From assembly GCA_024195265.1 (NCBI GenBank), contig JAJLRJ010000004.1, positions 671,125-735,124 on the forward strand: 64,000 bases of DNA, written 5' to 3'. A program made the position numbers and the translations under genes. The notes beneath the pieces were generated by a model. The model had not been told where the DNA came from. It was given only the letters and a program-made list of their open reading frames with translations, and did no database searches. The DNA is from Dendrophyllia cribrosa (taxonomy: Eukaryota; Cnidaria; Anthozoa; Scleractinia; Dendrophylliidae). Shown one piece after another: positions 47,701 through 58,400 of the stretch (positions are counted from its first letter, which is position 1; every line of letters begins with the position of its first letter).

Positions 47701-50700
47701 ATTAAAAGTTAAAAATTACTTACAATATAACGCTAGCTGACACTACAATAATTATTGTGCATATAACTAATACTTAATGCTAATTAAAATAATAAAATGC
47801 TCTTTGGAATAAAAATGTTTTAAGCAGTTTCTTAAAAGTTAAAATAGACTTGGCATGGCGTATTCCCGTGGGTAGTTCATTCCATAGGGTGGGTGCTGCC
47901 AGTGCGAAAGAGCGGTCCTCCGAGGTCGCTAGAGTGTTAATCGTTGGTCGCTGGATCGACATAGCATTCTAGAGTGCCAGGAGCTTAAGAGTGCAAATAC
48001 GCATCAAAACGAGTGCAAATATGACACGTTATTACACTCTTCAGTAGATACAGAGTGGGGGTTCACCCCGGGAGGCGGAGTGGGTGACGTCGTGATCCCT
48101 AGAAGTGACGTCATGGGTTAAAAATAGGTAGAGGTGACATCATAATCTATTTTAAGTCAATAGGGGAGTCGGGGATAAATGACATCATAATCTATTTTTA
48201 ACTAGAGAGTCGCACTGGGATAGAATGATGTAATATGATTATTTTTAGATTTTTGATTACATGATTTTAATGGTTATAAATTCGAGGGGATGTTAAATGA
48301 AAAGTTTAAATAGTGGTGATCTCTAAGCTAATATGGGTATTACTCTCTCTTTTCTTCGAATCCGGTTTGATCGATATCGATTTTTAGCAAGAAGTGTAAG
48401 TTTTACCACAAGTGAACTAGTGTTATCGAAGGGGAAATTTTGTGATTTACCAGGTTCGAAACTGAACAAGTTAAAGGAATTCCATTCTGAAGTATTCTTG
48501 TAAGTGAACTGGGACAGACTCTTGGTATTTTTGACTGGTCTGCCTCCTGCCAGTTGGGATTTTTAACATGTCATGTTCAATTTACAATATTTGTTTCTAT
48601 ATTTGAGTGGCGTGCCTGTGAACTAGTTATTAGCTAAGTGCTCGTTCACTATAAACAGCATTTATTTTATTTTTATATTAGAATGAAATTAATTTCCTTA
48701 GTTTTTTACCAGGCATTTTTACCTGTCAGTTTTTATTTTTTCTCGCTTAAAGGCTCAAAAAAATAAATAAAAGCTGACTCGTAAAAAAACTCAGCCGTAT
48801 TACACAACTTCATGCTGAATAACCCCTACTTTAATTACATATTCTGTCAAAAATCCGAGAACTGGTACCAGCCACCTTAGCCCCTTGCAATTTGGAGTTT
48901 TTATTGTAAATCCAAAAACTAAAGTCAGGTTCTTGTGAGTACATTATATAATAAATTGCATGCGAAAGTCTGTCTTGTTGCATGTGATTAAAAAGAAATA
49001 CAATGTGGAGCAGTGTAGAGGGTGTTAATTTACTCACAAGAACGGGACTTTAGTTACACGAATTTGAAAATGATGAGTGAGTGATAAATGATGAGTTAGT
49101 GATCGAAACGTCATTCGAAGCTACTATAGCTAATTGCTGCGAGTCTTAGCGAGGAGCAACACTATTTGTGACTGACCGTGTGGGGTCTGGGCGCTATATA
49201 TATGAACCCAACACTCGACGATTTTTTTCGGTGGCGATGATTTTGAGTAGCAGCAGTATGTAGGATGAGCGGCAGTAGTTGCCGAATTGTGCGTGCGCAG
49301 TCCACATGGTCCCTCTGCCAGCTCCCTCTGCCCTGTTCGCGCTCGATTAGCGAAAAACAACCGTATTAGCGCGCGCTGAAATAGCGAATTAATGTCGCGA
49401 TCACATGGCGAATAAAATTGTCATTTTAAGAGAGAACGATGAATATTTTCGAGTTTCTGTGCGCGGCAGTTGAAACCCGCAAATGTGTCGACTTCATTTC
49501 ATGTCATTTAGACGAAATTATGTATCGCGCTCGTTACTAAGATGTGTTTGAGCAATTTTGAGTGCCATTTCGTTCTTTTATAACTTGTAAAATGTGAATT
49601 TTTACATTTTTAAACTTTAGTTTGTAATTTGCAGACGCAATTTGACGACATTAAATTCTTGTTTTAGCGCGCTCCAAGACAGTTGTTTTTCGTTAATCGA
49701 GCGCGACATACCTAATTGGGTAAATTATTGCATTATCGTTTGTTACGTCGATCGAGCAGTTTTGCAGTTGATGTAAGCGCGGCCGTGAAAGGTGAATAAA
49801 TTTGCATTATTTTTATCAGTTACATAAATTTGCAGCTTTTAGCACACGCGACCCACGAATAAACTTGATTTGTCAGACACAAATCTCCAACCACAAGTTA
49901 TACTGACCAAATATCAGTAATTCAGAAACAAGATTAGTATTCACCGATTCAGTTTTGATACTTCAATTTTCTACTTCAGTTTGAATTCAGATTTATCATG
50001 CCAAACGCAATTCTATCAATCTTTTTTAAATATATATCTCCGTTTAACTCCAAAATTTTCAGCTATTCTTTACTGAATAATTTTTTTTATCGAAAAAATG
50101 TATATATAGAAATGGAATTCTTTTTAACTTTCATTTATTTTCAAGTATCAATTTATAGTTATTGTAAATTGTTATTATTGCTATTTTTAATAAAGATATT
50201 TTCCCTCTTTTTAAATTTTTTATTAATATTATTATTATTATTTTTATCATTTTTATTTCATGACTCAACTCGCAGCACTTGACTTGCTATTATCAACTTC
50301 TAGTTTTTATTCTTATTTGTTTATCCAAAACCTCCGTTATTAGAACTCCAACAACGTTAGTTTTTTAAGTCTGTAACTACGACATGTTTTCTTTTTTCTT
50401 TCAAATAGAATTCTCCAGCTGGCGCAAGCTGAACCTGGTTCCAGTCTGTTTTGGCGCCAAAAATAACCAGTTTGGCAGGTTTATCGTCAATGTTGGTAGT
50501 GGGTCTGTCGAGGCTGTCAAACTGGTTCATGTCTCTGGATCGGTGAGCTGCGGGTACGGTCGTGGGTCTAAATGGTGTTGTTCCGGGAGCCCGTATATAT
50601 GCACGCTCTTAACGACCTCAAAGAACGTCATCCTGCTACCCGAGAGTAAAGAATACGATTACACGATTCCGGGATATGGTGGAGATTCCAAAGAAATAGT

Positions 50701-50848
50701 TTTCCCAGACCTTTCAAATCCTCTGCTTCTGTCTTCTGGCCAAGAATTGCGATTATGGTACAGTGAGGATTTGAAAGATACAAGCGAAAGTGATAATGGA
50801 GGAAAGTCCTGCGCTGATGTGTATGCTAAATACATATTACAACCCTGA
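41789..50848 (+). CDS. Secreted PAN-EGF protein, copy 2 (293 residues)
   Basis: Exons 41789-42118, 43361-43472 and 50409-50848 join in phase to 294 codons including the stop. The domain order is that of copy 1: signal peptide, PAN/Apple-like segment, six-cysteine EGF domain, C-terminal domain with GQELRLWYSEDL. Differences include a two-residue insertion (HE before FAPIN), CSGSPYIC in place of the CESFIG region of copy 1, and three extra C-terminal residues. Intron 2 has grown to 6.9 kb through transposons, against 0.7 kb in copy 1. About 430 bp of upstream sequence is duplicated too, including two CCTCAGTTCTGAATTTTTGC elements. The intact frame suggests a working gene, provided the long intron is spliced. 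Confidence 0.75.
43161..43190 (+). pseudogene. Decayed copy of the EGF exon start
   Basis: GGCTGTCTGATGATCGGATG then CTTCAATGGA matches the first 30 bases of the intact EGF exon at 43361 with four changes. One change makes an in-frame TGA, and the acceptor AG has become GG. The sequence before it (GAGAAACAAATCATTT, CTGATTGTG) is what precedes the EGF exon in copy 1, so this is the ancestral exon position. Confidence 0.7.
43961..44740. mobile_element. 780-bp PIF/Harbinger-type element with TTA duplication
   Basis: Ends AGGCCCGTTTACACAGGCGA and inverse; TTA at 43958-43960 and 44741-44743. Both subterminal regions consist of GGCGATTT and TGGCGATTTCG words in opposite orientation, over 130 bp each. 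It encodes the Myb/SANT-like frame at 44301-44483 but no DDE nuclease, so it is non-autonomous. It lies in intron 2 of PAN-EGF copy 2. Confidence 0.85.
44301..44483 (-). CDS. Myb/SANT-like DNA-binding ORF of the element
   Basis: Sixty codons: MADAVCTPSKSPKK, then TWTALEEEYIINRWAE and a second half with LFNTCSPDYKRLDKKI. Spaced Trp and acidic/hydrophobic residues match the start of the Myb/SANT or MADF-type domain that Harbinger elements encode beside their nuclease. The frame ends before the domain is complete, so it may be the first exon or a truncated copy. In such elements this protein brings the nuclease to the subterminal repeats; that role is inferred here. Confidence 0.5.
   Translation of the reverse strand: MADAVCTPSKSPKKNGSKKTWTALEEEYIINRWAEKECLFNTCSPDYKRLDKKIAARVDI
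45203..45530. mobile_element. 328-bp hairpin element
   Basis: Ends GTCATTTTATTTTA and inverse. Arms of about 130 bp include GAATTTACGGCCGCCATTAA, CCTTGTTCCAAGG and ATTATAATAACAAT. No target duplication is obvious and there is no coding. Confidence 0.7.
46680..47110 (+). pseudogene. AT-rich, Lys/Ile/Asn-rich broken ORF, foreign-looking
   Basis: About 430 bases of very AT-rich sequence hold consecutive plus-strand open pieces in different frames: 46698-46757, 46738-46806, 46808-46846 and 46833 to about 47105. Codons are almost all GAA, AAA, ATA, AAT and GAT. The longest piece contains KGKKISLEDISKRK and YYDESFIFRENIDK. Composition and codon choice differ from the host exons nearby. It resembles genes of AT-rich large DNA viruses or parasites, but I cannot name a family. 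It is inactive: several frameshifts, and no start or splice context. Confidence 0.4.
47246..47352. repeat. Direct-repeat partner of 51817-51915
   Basis: TTGTTGTCCATTT(T/G)TATGTG, CATAGGTTGAAAAGCGAT and AACAAAACAAGACTTGGATT occur in the same order at both places, 4.57 kb apart, flanking the terminal exon of PAN-EGF copy 2. Confidence 0.7.
47780..47990 (-). pseudogene. LINE reverse-transcriptase tail, minus strand
   Basis: SFALAAPTLWNELPTGIRHA followed by FKKLLKTFLF is the conserved end of LINE ORF2 proteins. Only this tail remains; 5'-truncated. Confidence 0.75.
48000..49330. other. Intron sequence without recognised elements
   Basis: 48100-48220 repeats TGACATCATAATCTATTTT twice and TGACGTCATGGGTTAAAAAT once. 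Nothing else was identified. Confidence 0.4.
49335..49708. mobile_element. 374-bp TIR element
   Basis: Ends GTTCGCGCTCGATTAGCGAA and, inverted, TGTCGCGCTCGATTAACGAA, followed in both by AAACAAC. There is no coding. The ATTAGCGCGCGCTGAAATAG region gives inner symmetry. Confidence 0.65.
49990..50290. other. AT-rich low-complexity intron end
   Basis: TTATTATTATT and TTTTTA tracts give a 94-codon Leu/Phe-rich frame that is compositional, not a gene. It lies just before the terminal exon of copy 2. Confidence 0.6.
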
Positions 50849-51816
50849 AGAAAAAATTAACAACTCACGGTACTTTGCTGTTTTTTTTTGCTGGTTATCG
50901 TATAGCGTTTTATTGCGTTCGTCTGCGAACGCGATCCTAATTTCGTGTTGAATGTCCTGTATCATGTGTTGGGTGTCCTGTGCAATTTCCTAGCGAAAAA
51001 AATCGAGATCCGATTAGCCCCCCCGAAGATTCTTTTGTGTTTTTCAGGGGCAAATTCACGGGCGGGAACTGGTATCTACTTTGGCCTCGCTGTCATAGAG
51101 CTTTCTGCCGATCGGAGAAGGACGCTTTCGCTTCGCTTATTAATCTGCGGCGCATAAAAGCAACTTTACGCTTTTCAACGGCCGGAAAAAAGTTGAGAAT
51201 TGACCGATTTTTATCACATAGCAAGTGAAATGAAGCCTGGCAGAGGTTTGACGGCAAAATCAACCACGGACATTTCAGGGTCTGTTTACGAACGCTGTCG
51301 ATCCGCGTCGATCTCTACACAATTCATCGGTCTCTGTCATACGGCAAGTGAAATAATGGTTGGCTGCGATTTTTTTTTCTGTTTGGATCCAACAATTCTT
51401 CCCCGTAACTTATGCCCGCATGTTTTTGCTCGCTGTTGTTGCTGTTTTCAGGTATTAAAAATATAGACGGCTGCATCACGGTGTTCCTTTGTTTGCTTAT
51501 CTTATCATTGCTATTTTACTAAATAACATTCGATTTCTTTATGATTTTGTTTAGTTTCATTGTAGATCGTGTAAGCTTATGTTTGAATTACATCATCCTA
51601 ATTACATCTGTGCTGCTGTTTGTCAAATATTTAATGTTATTCGCTTGATATATTTGCATGTATGTAAATGTAAACAAAAAGTAACGCAAATGTCACGCTG
51701 TTTCTTCCTTGAAGACTGTGACTGAGAGATGGACCTCTGTAGACGTCAAATTTTACAATAACTGCTTTTGACAAATCAGGTTATTTATTTTTTTGAATAA
51801 TTTTTTTCAAATTAAA
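50849..51816. other. 3' flank of PAN-EGF copy 2, no gene
   Basis: Opposing and overlapping frames at 50945-51466 have no domain. A CATACGGCAAGTGAAAT / CACATAGCAAGTGAAAT word repeats about 130 bp apart. Nothing else is clear. Confidence 0.35.
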
Positions 51817-51964
51817 GAAGATTTTGTTGTCCATTTGTATGTGTTTGTTCATTAATTTCATAGGTTGAAAAGCGATTTGATGTAAACAAAACAAGACTTG
51901 GATTGTATGGTTCTAAACTGAAAATATCCCGAGAATATGACGATATAATAACTTCCACTCCTTA

Positions 51965-52065
51965 ACCCACCCCCCCCCCCCAACCACCACCACCGCCTAC
52001 TGGCCCTCACCTCCACCCCCCACTTCCTCACTCCCCGTACCATCACCCCACCCTGTCGAACGCAC
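51965..52065. repeat. C-rich low-complexity tract
   Basis: A C11 run followed by CCACCACCACC and CTCC-type pyrimidine sequence. Confidence 0.8.
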
Positions 52066-52231
52066 TCCCCTAATTTCCAATTACTACTAGTCCTAGTTTC
52101 TTAAAAAAACATTTGGTATTATCTGTTGTTTCTAGCTCCTTTGTAACAAGAGCCAAATACTTTGTATCATCTTCAGTTATAGTATACTTCATGTAACGAT
52201 CATGAGCGGTACACAATTCTGATCGGCATAA

Positions 52232-52341
52232 TTAACAACTATTCACCGAAGTGGAGGTGGGTAGTGGTGGATATTTACCGAGCCGCGAAGCGGTGAGGTA
52301 AATATCCACCACTACCCACCTACACTGAGGTGAATAGTTGT
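52232..52341. repeat. Perfect-type hairpin, about 50-bp arms
   Basis: GGTGGGTAGTGGTGGATATT and its reverse complement surround CCGAGCCGCGAAGCGG; outer arms CAACTATTCACC and inverse. This is a strong stem-loop, possibly the end of a longer dispersed repeat reaching to about 52520. Confidence 0.75.
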
Positions 52342-52654
52342 TTTAGTACTAAAACAGTGAGATAATATAACGAAAATGATGCTTTTTAACTCATTTATTC
52401 CTGTCAACGATTACAATTTTCGCGCGCAAATTGCTGGGAGGTGAATAGCACTTGTTATTCCGAGTTTCAGTAGCCAATCAGAGCGCGCCAACAATGCTAT
52501 CCACTGTTTCAGTATATACTAAAGCTGGATAAACTTATATTATTATGTATATTTTAATACATTTGGCAGGCAGTAGGTCCATATCAGCCCTTTGGCTGCC
52601 ATTAATTGTTATAACCTATTTATCAAATAAAGTATGCATGTTTTAAAGTCAGTG

Positions 52655-52857
52655 TTGAATGCACGATCAGCTGCCCTACTCCTTTATCAGAACACTTTAA
52701 TCTACCGGGACACTCTACTAAGGATATGCAACTTATGCCACTGGAATTAATACGTAACAGCAGAGACTCTGTACGAAAAGCGCGTGAAGCATTCCTCATA
52801 GACAAAGCAAAGACGTTAGAACCACTTGGAATCAACAGACGCGACGAACTTCATTAA
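52655..52857 (+). pseudogene. Penelope-like element endonuclease tail
   Basis: In one frame: SEHFNLPGHSTKDMQLMPLE, VRKAREAFLIDKAKTLEPLG and INRRDELH then stop. HF..PGHS..D and R..RE...I...KT..P.G.N are the conserved end of the GIY-YIG nuclease region of Penelope-type or related retroelements. Only this end remains. Confidence 0.6.
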
Positions 52858-53029
52858 CTTTCTCATCACTAGTCAGTTTAGTTTATCACCCGTCAAACCC
52901 TTCACCAATCATTTTCATTGTTTTTGTTATTCTTTAGTTTTTTTTTTCAAATCTGCATTGAGCATGCGTCAGACCGTCCGCCATATTGGATATCTGCTCT
53001 ATTTTCTTTATTTATGGAGTGGGTCCGAA

Positions 53030-53244
53030 TCTGTGACATCAGCGTTTACGAAAATATCCGTTTACGCTGTCCACACGTAAACGGGTGAACGGCGTTTTCG
53101 AAAATATCCACTTTGGAGAGCGTTTTCGAAAATATCCGTTTAGGGTGACCGTTTTCATCGTTTACGTGTGGACGGGAGGCCTATAAAACGCATAAAAAAA
53201 TATGCGTTTACGAACGTAAACGTATACGTGTGGACGGGGCCTTA
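53030..53244. mobile_element. Truncated repeat with TTTACG words and a GGCCCCGTCCACACG end
   Basis: The right end reads CGTGTGGACGGGGCCTTA, like the foreign ends of the TTA-target elements above. AAAATATCC(G/A) and CGTTTACG words repeat inside. No matching left end was found. Confidence 0.5.
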
Positions 53245-54120
53245 ATTAAACGTGCCCGAAGGCCCGATAAAAATTATGCAAATTAGTACATTTTCAAAAC
53301 GCTTGTAAAAGACGACGAAAATTTCTCTTGCATTCATTTTTTCACAACTTGTTAAACATCCCTTGGACTTGCTTTCCAACTATAGTTCAAGTCGGTCTAA
53401 ATTTTGTTTTTCTTATATTCACCCACGTAAAAAGGACGCTTGTTTGGGATTAAAATAGATTTTTGGCATAGATAAATAGATTTTACGGCTACGACTGCTA
53501 CACCCTGCTGATGTGAAAATACTGATGTGAAACGAAATGTCTAAACAATCAGGAATTAGTACATAAATCTACAAGAGTTCTATCACGAATGCTGTTCTCT
53601 TGATTGGCTAGGCTACTCAGTCACTATCTATTCTGTTGTAGTTAGTAGCCTAATGGCGGCCGCTTCTTCGCGTTTTGTGTCTGTGAAGAATATTTGTTGT
53701 TAAGTTTTAAACTTCTAGTAGTTTAATACTAAAAACAAATTTTGCTTCACAAAATATTCGAATTTTATTCTCTATCGCTGCGCTCAGCAGCCTCAGCAGA
53801 TTAATCTAATTTTTAAGTAGAAAAATCTGGATTGCTCCAATATTTTATGAAAGCAAACTTCGCACATTCTAAAAATACATTCTTTTTTGTGTAACTTATT
53901 TTACGGAAGATGGACCACCGTGTCAGCTTGATTTCATGCATTGTCCCCGGGATTATCATCATGTGTTATGTTATTTCACTCCATACCGTAGTATTACAGA
54001 GAATGTGATTGGTAGACAGTCTACTGTCAGGAGTGTTCATTCCGTTTGAAGTTGCGTTACAAAGAGGTCGCTGATTGGTTAAATTGCACGTGGACATTGC
54101 ATGGACCTGTTGAACTATTT
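53245..54120. other. Intergenic, nothing recognised
   Basis: Short frames only. It contains GGCGGCCGC at about 53653, a possible fragment of a MITE end. Confidence 0.3.
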
Positions 54121-55443
54121 CGAAAGAGCCGCCTAATATGGCGGATGGAAAATTACATAGAATAAAAGGATCGATGCTAATGAAAATTTCCGACATTTAA
54201 ACCTCGCTCTGCAATTCATCGCACAAAGTCGTTCATTGCTCTTCGCATTTAAAAGGTAAGATATTTTCTCATCCGTATAAAATTATTTACCGTAAAATTG
54301 GGTTGCATCGATGATAGGACCAGTCAAACTCGTCAAACCAGTCGAGAGAATCGCGATCGTCGCCTAAAACCAGTTGAGGCTTGCGTCCATGCATGTGCAG
54401 TTGGTCTCGTTGAACTCTTGCTTTTTTTTTATTTTAGCACCGTTTTCATGGATTTATATTCATCTTAACCTTTGGAACCCCGGGAGTTGTAAATTTTGCC
54501 GTTTGTTTTTATATGCTACATGAAGATGTCTTCGTTGGACAACTCGCTCTCTCGGTGAGCTTCAGCTGGCTATCTGCCTGGAACTTCATTTTAATCCAAG
54601 CTCTCACCGTCGCGAGGAAATGTTTGTTGCAGATGTATACAATGAATTGGAGGTCAAAATCAAACAATCAACAAGACAGTAATTATTTTGAAGCATATTT
54701 ATCTTTGTTCTGTGTTGCCTTAAAAACTCTCGGACAGTCTCGCCGCTTTGCATTGAATTGTTTAAAATAGCAAGATCTTTTTCGCGTGTAAATGTTTAAA
54801 TTAAGCTTATAACAAGTAGTACATCAGCTTATAGCCTAGCTAAAGCGTTTAAAATATTTTTTTGTGGAATAAAGTTTTGTTTTGAAGGAGGGTCTGTGAA
54901 GAAATTTTGAGGCGATTATATTTGATTTTTAAAAACTTCGATTTGAATGTGAGGCTATCCCATTATTAATGGCAATAAACTTGAACTTGAAGCTTTGATG
55001 CTGCTGAAAATACACACTGTACATACATACATACATACATAATCTTTATTTACCCACGGTTTCTCCATTCATACATAATGCTCTTCCTAAGGTTGACTTG
55101 CTCAATAAATATTGTGCTTGCACTTATTTATACTTACAAAATTAATATTCATGACTTTGTTATAAAATATGATAAACAGCATGCTTGCATTTTGATGAGC
55201 TGTTAATTTAGTGATGCAATAGTTCTTAATCGTGATGTAATTACATTGTTTCATTTGCTCTGTGTACATTTAAAATGTGCACCTATTAGTAGCAAGTATG
55301 AATTTTTGGTTATTTCATGGGCAATTTTGTCAACTGTTGTCAGGTCCTCTTGGATGGGATGTGTTAGTTTGAACAAATTGTAGTATCGGGCTGTTGTAAC
55401 AAAAACATTTGACTTGTAGTGTCTGCTGCTGCTTTGCTAAACT
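54121..55443 (+). promoter_or_regulatory. Candidate 5' region and non-coding exon of MTHFR
   Basis: A strong donor, AAAAG/GTAAGA, at 54255/54256 could end a 5' UTR exon, and an acceptor TTGTAG at 55414-55419 lies 24 bases before the MTHFR start codon. Between them the frame 54513-54770 (85 codons, starts MLHEDVFVGQLALSV) follows an acceptor-like TTTTATTTTAG at about 54436 and is followed by AATAAA at about 54869 and 54974; it may instead be a small separate transcript. A (CATA)n microsatellite lies at 55021-55042. Both splice calls are by eye. Confidence 0.35.
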
Positions 55444-58400
55444 ATGGGGCTTGGTCGCCAAGATACTGCTCCTGCATTGGAGCTACTTCAATGCATGAAT
55501 AGTGACAGAGGTTCAAAGTCCAATACCCCTTCTGTGCCCTCTTCACCTCTGACGCTGATTGAAAGAATCAATCAAAAGATTGCTGCAAATGAAAAATTCT
55601 TCAGCTTGGAATTCTTTCCTCCGAGGACAGCAAATGGAGCGGTGAATTTGATTGCCAAGTTTGACCGTATTGCAATGGGATGTCCTTTGTTTTGTGACGT
55701 GACGTGGCATCCTGCAGGTGATCCCGGGGGTGATAAGGAGACCAGTTCAATGACAATAGCGAGTGCTGCTCTTAATTACTGTGGACTTGAAACCATGCTG
55801 CATATCTCCTGTGCTAACACAGTGAAGGCCACAGTGACAAAGCACTTGATGAAAGCCAAATCTCTGGGGATTAGAAATGTTCTTGCCCTCCGTGGTGGTA
55901 AGTGTTTTTTCTGTAATTTTTTATAGAACTGTAATTAATAGTTACCCAAATAAATGTGCCCATATCTGCTTTCCCCTTTTCTCGAATGAATGCCCCTGCT
56001 GTGTATAAAACCATAATCTCCCCAACCCTAAAATTTTCATGAATGCGTTGGGTATTTATATGATTAAATGTGGTATTTGGGTTGTTGGGCTGTTTTTTGA
56101 ACATTCCCATAACTTTTTTGGGCCCAGAGGTATGGAATGGCGGTGTATTTTTTGTTTGCAAACCAGCCTGACTAAGTTTCATTAAATAAGAATTTTACTG
56201 CTTAGCTTTCAGAACCACTAAAATTTAAATCATAAATGTAAACATTGCACACATACATGTAAGATAACTTTCCGAGTCTGAAAAGTTATCGGTAACTTTT
56301 GAGAAATTGGCCCATCGAATTCTACATTCAGATAGCCTGTTGCACCAAACGTTTTCTCGTGCGAATTGTTTTGTAGATCCAGTGAATGGAGATGAGTGGC
56401 AGGCTCTTGATGATGGTTTAGCTTATGGTACAGACATGGTTAAACACATTCGAGAGGAGTTTGGAGACACTTTCACCATCTGTGTTGCTGGTGAGGATGA
56501 GAACTTTTCTACACTTATACATGCATTCTTATGATCTCCAGTGGCCTTTCAGTATTACTGTAACCACATGTATTGCAGTTATGGCTTAAACCAATATCAG
56601 TGTCCATGTAGACATGCAAGCCTTATTTGTGCTTGAACTTAAAAGTCGCACCAGCTTCCCACCTGGCCAGAACTTAACCAGGTTTCCGTAGCATGAAACA
56701 GCTACAATGTAGTAGTATTGCTTTTTCTCCCTGGATGGGATGCTAGTCCATCGCAGCAGGGTTACCCCCATTATTTGTCGCCAGTACCCATTTATACACC
56801 TGGGTGGAGAGAGACAATGCGAAGTAAATTTTCTTGTCTGTAATAGACCACTTTCATAATGGCGGCCGATTTATTTATTCTTTCATACGTATGTTAATTA
56901 GCCTCACTGGCCTCGGTAACATGTGCAAAATTCAAAAGAATTTTTACTCTAAAATGAGGCCAGTGAGGCTAATTAACATACATATAAAAGAATAAATAAA
57001 TCAGCCGCCATTATGAAAGTGGTCTATAGAAACAACACAACGGCCAAGAGTCCAGGCCTCGAACCACCGACCTAACCACTGCACCACTGCTTCTACTATT
57101 TCTACTTGTAGTACAAAATAAAAAGACATGTTTTCACTCGTCATTTTTGCATTGCTGATTAGTGTGGTTATTTTCAGGTTATCCCAATGGCCATCCAGAT
57201 TGTCCCAGTTATGAAGAGGATCTACAACATCTGAAAGAGAAGGTTGATGCTGGAGCAGATTTCATCATCACTCAATTGTTCTTTGAAAACAAGACATTCT
57301 TCAAATTTGTTAAAGATTGCAGAGAAATTGGAATCACTGTTCCAATCATCCCTGGGCTAATGGCAATTCAGGTATTTTTTTAAGGCCTTAAGAACCAAAC
57401 ATTATTTACACATAAGATAATCTTCTTATATACCTGCCAAGTCTTATGCCTGCGAGTACAAAACTCTGATCTCACAGCAACTCACGCCTATGGAGCAATT
57501 TCTCACGCTTGACTATCTGCAACCTTATTAAACTGATCCCATGATCCAATTAAAAATATAGCTACATTCATGAAAATTTGGCACTGTTTTGTAGGTTTTT
57601 ATCGTTCAGAACATTACGATTACAGCTGGATGTTATTAAACGGAGGTCTGAGGTCCATGGAAACTTTCAAATTCTTGGAACATCTTCGGACAATTTCGAA
57701 GACCCGAAGATTGGGTGGTGGACAAAACACTGACCCCCCAGTCCATGGACTACCCCGATGGACTACCCAAATGGACTACCTTAACAATGGACTAACCCTA
57801 GGTCTAGGGATTTTAGTCCCTAGACCTAGGGTTAGTCCATTGTTAGGGTAGTCCATTTGGGTAGTCCATCGGGGTAGTCCGTGGACTGGGGGTCAGTGTT
57901 TTGTCCACCAGCCGAAGATTGGATTGTCTTCGGATTTGGTCGGGTCGCCTTCGGAAATCCTGGCACTCCCACGAAAAAATTCTCACATCTATCACTTGGA
58001 AAAAGTTGGCAGGTATATTCTTAAGAGAGTGCAATTAAATTAAAAACCAACAAATCTTCCAGAACTTGTGGTTGAGAAAATTGAAAAACAACAAGCACCA
58101 CGCAAATGTTCATGTTAACTCCTGTATTTATTGTTGTTACAAAATTAATGTACTTCCAAAAAATCAGTCAGAATCAAGTTTAATTTTTTGCTTTTATGTC
58201 AAAAATGTATGTACACCTCAGTGTAAGTCAAATCCTTGATGAAGTGCATGTGATATGCAGTAAACTATCTAATGGATTGGTAACATTTCACAGCTCACAG
58301 ATGTACATGTAAACAGTGTAATTATAATTTGGAATCTTCACGTATGTACAGTAATATAATAAAATTGTATTTCATATTAGTATACCTGCCAACTTTTTCC

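Noticed and set aside
49998..50282. 94-codon Leu/Phe-rich frame resembling membrane segments
   Set aside because: The region is an AT-rich low-complexity tract; hydrophobicity follows from TTA/TTT codons.
57035..57092. A functional tRNA gene on the minus strand
   Set aside because: Boxes A and B are present but the sequence does not fold into a full cloverleaf and continues into a SINE body.
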